From IMG/VR virus record IMGVR_UViG_3300008459_000076, positions 1 to 48,500 of that record: a DNA stretch of 48,500 nt. One strand, given 5' to 3'. Numbering within the stretch: the first letter of the stretch is position 1; every line of letters begins with the position of its first letter. Positions 48,371-48,500 of the stretch are shown here, in pieces. The notes under the pieces were generated by a model. The model searched no databases. It was not told the origin of the DNA and saw nothing but the letters and a program-made list of their open reading frames with translations. This DNA is from a virus. The position numbers and the translations under genes were made by a program.

Positions 48371-48500
48371 TTACGACACTTCTGACCAATCCCAATCCCC
48401 TGTTAACCCGTTAGCAGAGTAGTCGCTCACCGTGCCTTCAAAGAAGTTCTTGAAGGAGTCTCCGCTAATGATCCAATCGAGCCAAGAGATGGGGTTATCT
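48371..48500 (-). CDS. Ribonucleotide reductase beta subunit, C-terminal end (5' part outside window)
   Basis: A minus-strand frame enters from the right edge and ends with TAA at 48371-48373. The 42 residues read NPISWLDWIISGDSFKNFFE, then GTVSDYSANG and DWDWSEVS. NFFE followed by (V/T)xxY is the usual wording at the end of class I ribonucleotide reductase beta subunits, which carry the radical cofactor and make deoxyribonucleotides with the alpha subunit. The acidic/aromatic tail is where beta binds alpha. Only the end is visible, so the subclass cannot be told. It works with the dCMP deaminase at 21292-21753. Confidence 0.75.
   Translation of the reverse strand, partial: DNPISWLDWIISGDSFKNFFEGTVSDYSANGLTGDWDWSEVS
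48435..48456. repeat. 22-bp repeat, copy 2 (inside reductase coding region)
   Basis: CCTTCAAAG-A-AGTTCTTGAAGG encodes SFKNFFEG of the reductase on the minus strand and matches the endonuclease leader at 48295-48316 in 21 of 22 bases. Confidence 0.85.

Noticed and set aside
1-48500. Alternative genetic code
   Set aside because: TAA, TAG and TGA all end recognisable full-length proteins at the expected places.

Overview
This window is a piece of a large tailed double-stranded DNA bacteriophage genome (Caudoviricetes, probably a big myovirus-like phage). The evidence is tail-fibre genes, an amidase lysin, a near-complete set of bacterial-type replication and recombination genes, and dense, overlapping genes that switch strand often. 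The genetic code is standard, with TAA, TAG and TGA all used as stops, ATG/GTG/TTG starts and clear Shine-Dalgarno (SD) sites, so the host is a bacterium. The host cannot be named from the sequence; the wording of the tail fibres resembles aquatic phages. No tRNA, CRISPR array, IS element or attachment site was seen. No gene-free gap exceeds 300 bp; the longest are 7835-8023 and 30941-31135, both regulatory.

Layout. 1-7834 (-): two tail-fibre genes, one running off the left edge, one of 2375 aa built of repeats. 8024-13467 (+): Cas4/RecB-like nuclease, sliding clamp, the C-terminal half of a Rad50-like ATPase, hypothetical genes and a P-loop kinase. 13589-15298 (-): amidase, a small hypothetical gene and a triple-HTH protein. 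15328-24904 (+): a degenerate GroEL-like chaperonin, then an array of split DNA methyltransferase modules with a dCMP deaminase among them, then RuvC and RecA. 25028-26173 (+): the N-terminal half of Rad50, ending in a zinc hook. 26170-31480 (-): acidic-tailed ssDNA-binding-like protein, Mre11/SbcD-like nuclease, RNase H-fold protein and hypothetical genes. 31556-40061 (+): DnaX-like clamp loader, NusG-like factor, sigma-region-4-like protein, and a 1858 aa Snf2-like helicase. 40064-48500 (-, one + gene): coiled-coil and membrane-associated proteins, several sharing an RTAS-type tag, a UvrD-like helicase, a GIY-YIG endonuclease, and the end of a ribonucleotide reductase beta subunit.

The most novel feature is at 17108-22532. 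A methyltransferase of the beta-type order (DPPY part, middle part, SAM-binding part) is cut into three kinds of separate genes: B (DPPY), A (middle) and C (SAM-binding). The order is A1-B1-A2-B2-B3-A3-B4-deaminase-C, each joined to the next by an ATGA or GTGA overlap. Ends of the modules are nearly identical in DNA and interiors vary, as expected of a system that shuffles parts. One C may serve four B and three A modules.

Other themes: (i) many transcription units start with a TTTATA-type box followed directly by a hairpin, often holding the SD in its 3' arm; (ii) the heptamer TTATCCA/TGGATAA occurs roughly 75-80 times by eye, about 6 expected; (iii) Rad50 is split between loci 14 kb apart; (iv) the chaperonin appears to lack the acidic residues used for ATP hydrolysis; (v) a 22-bp sequence is shared between the GIY-YIG gene leader and the neighbouring reductase gene.
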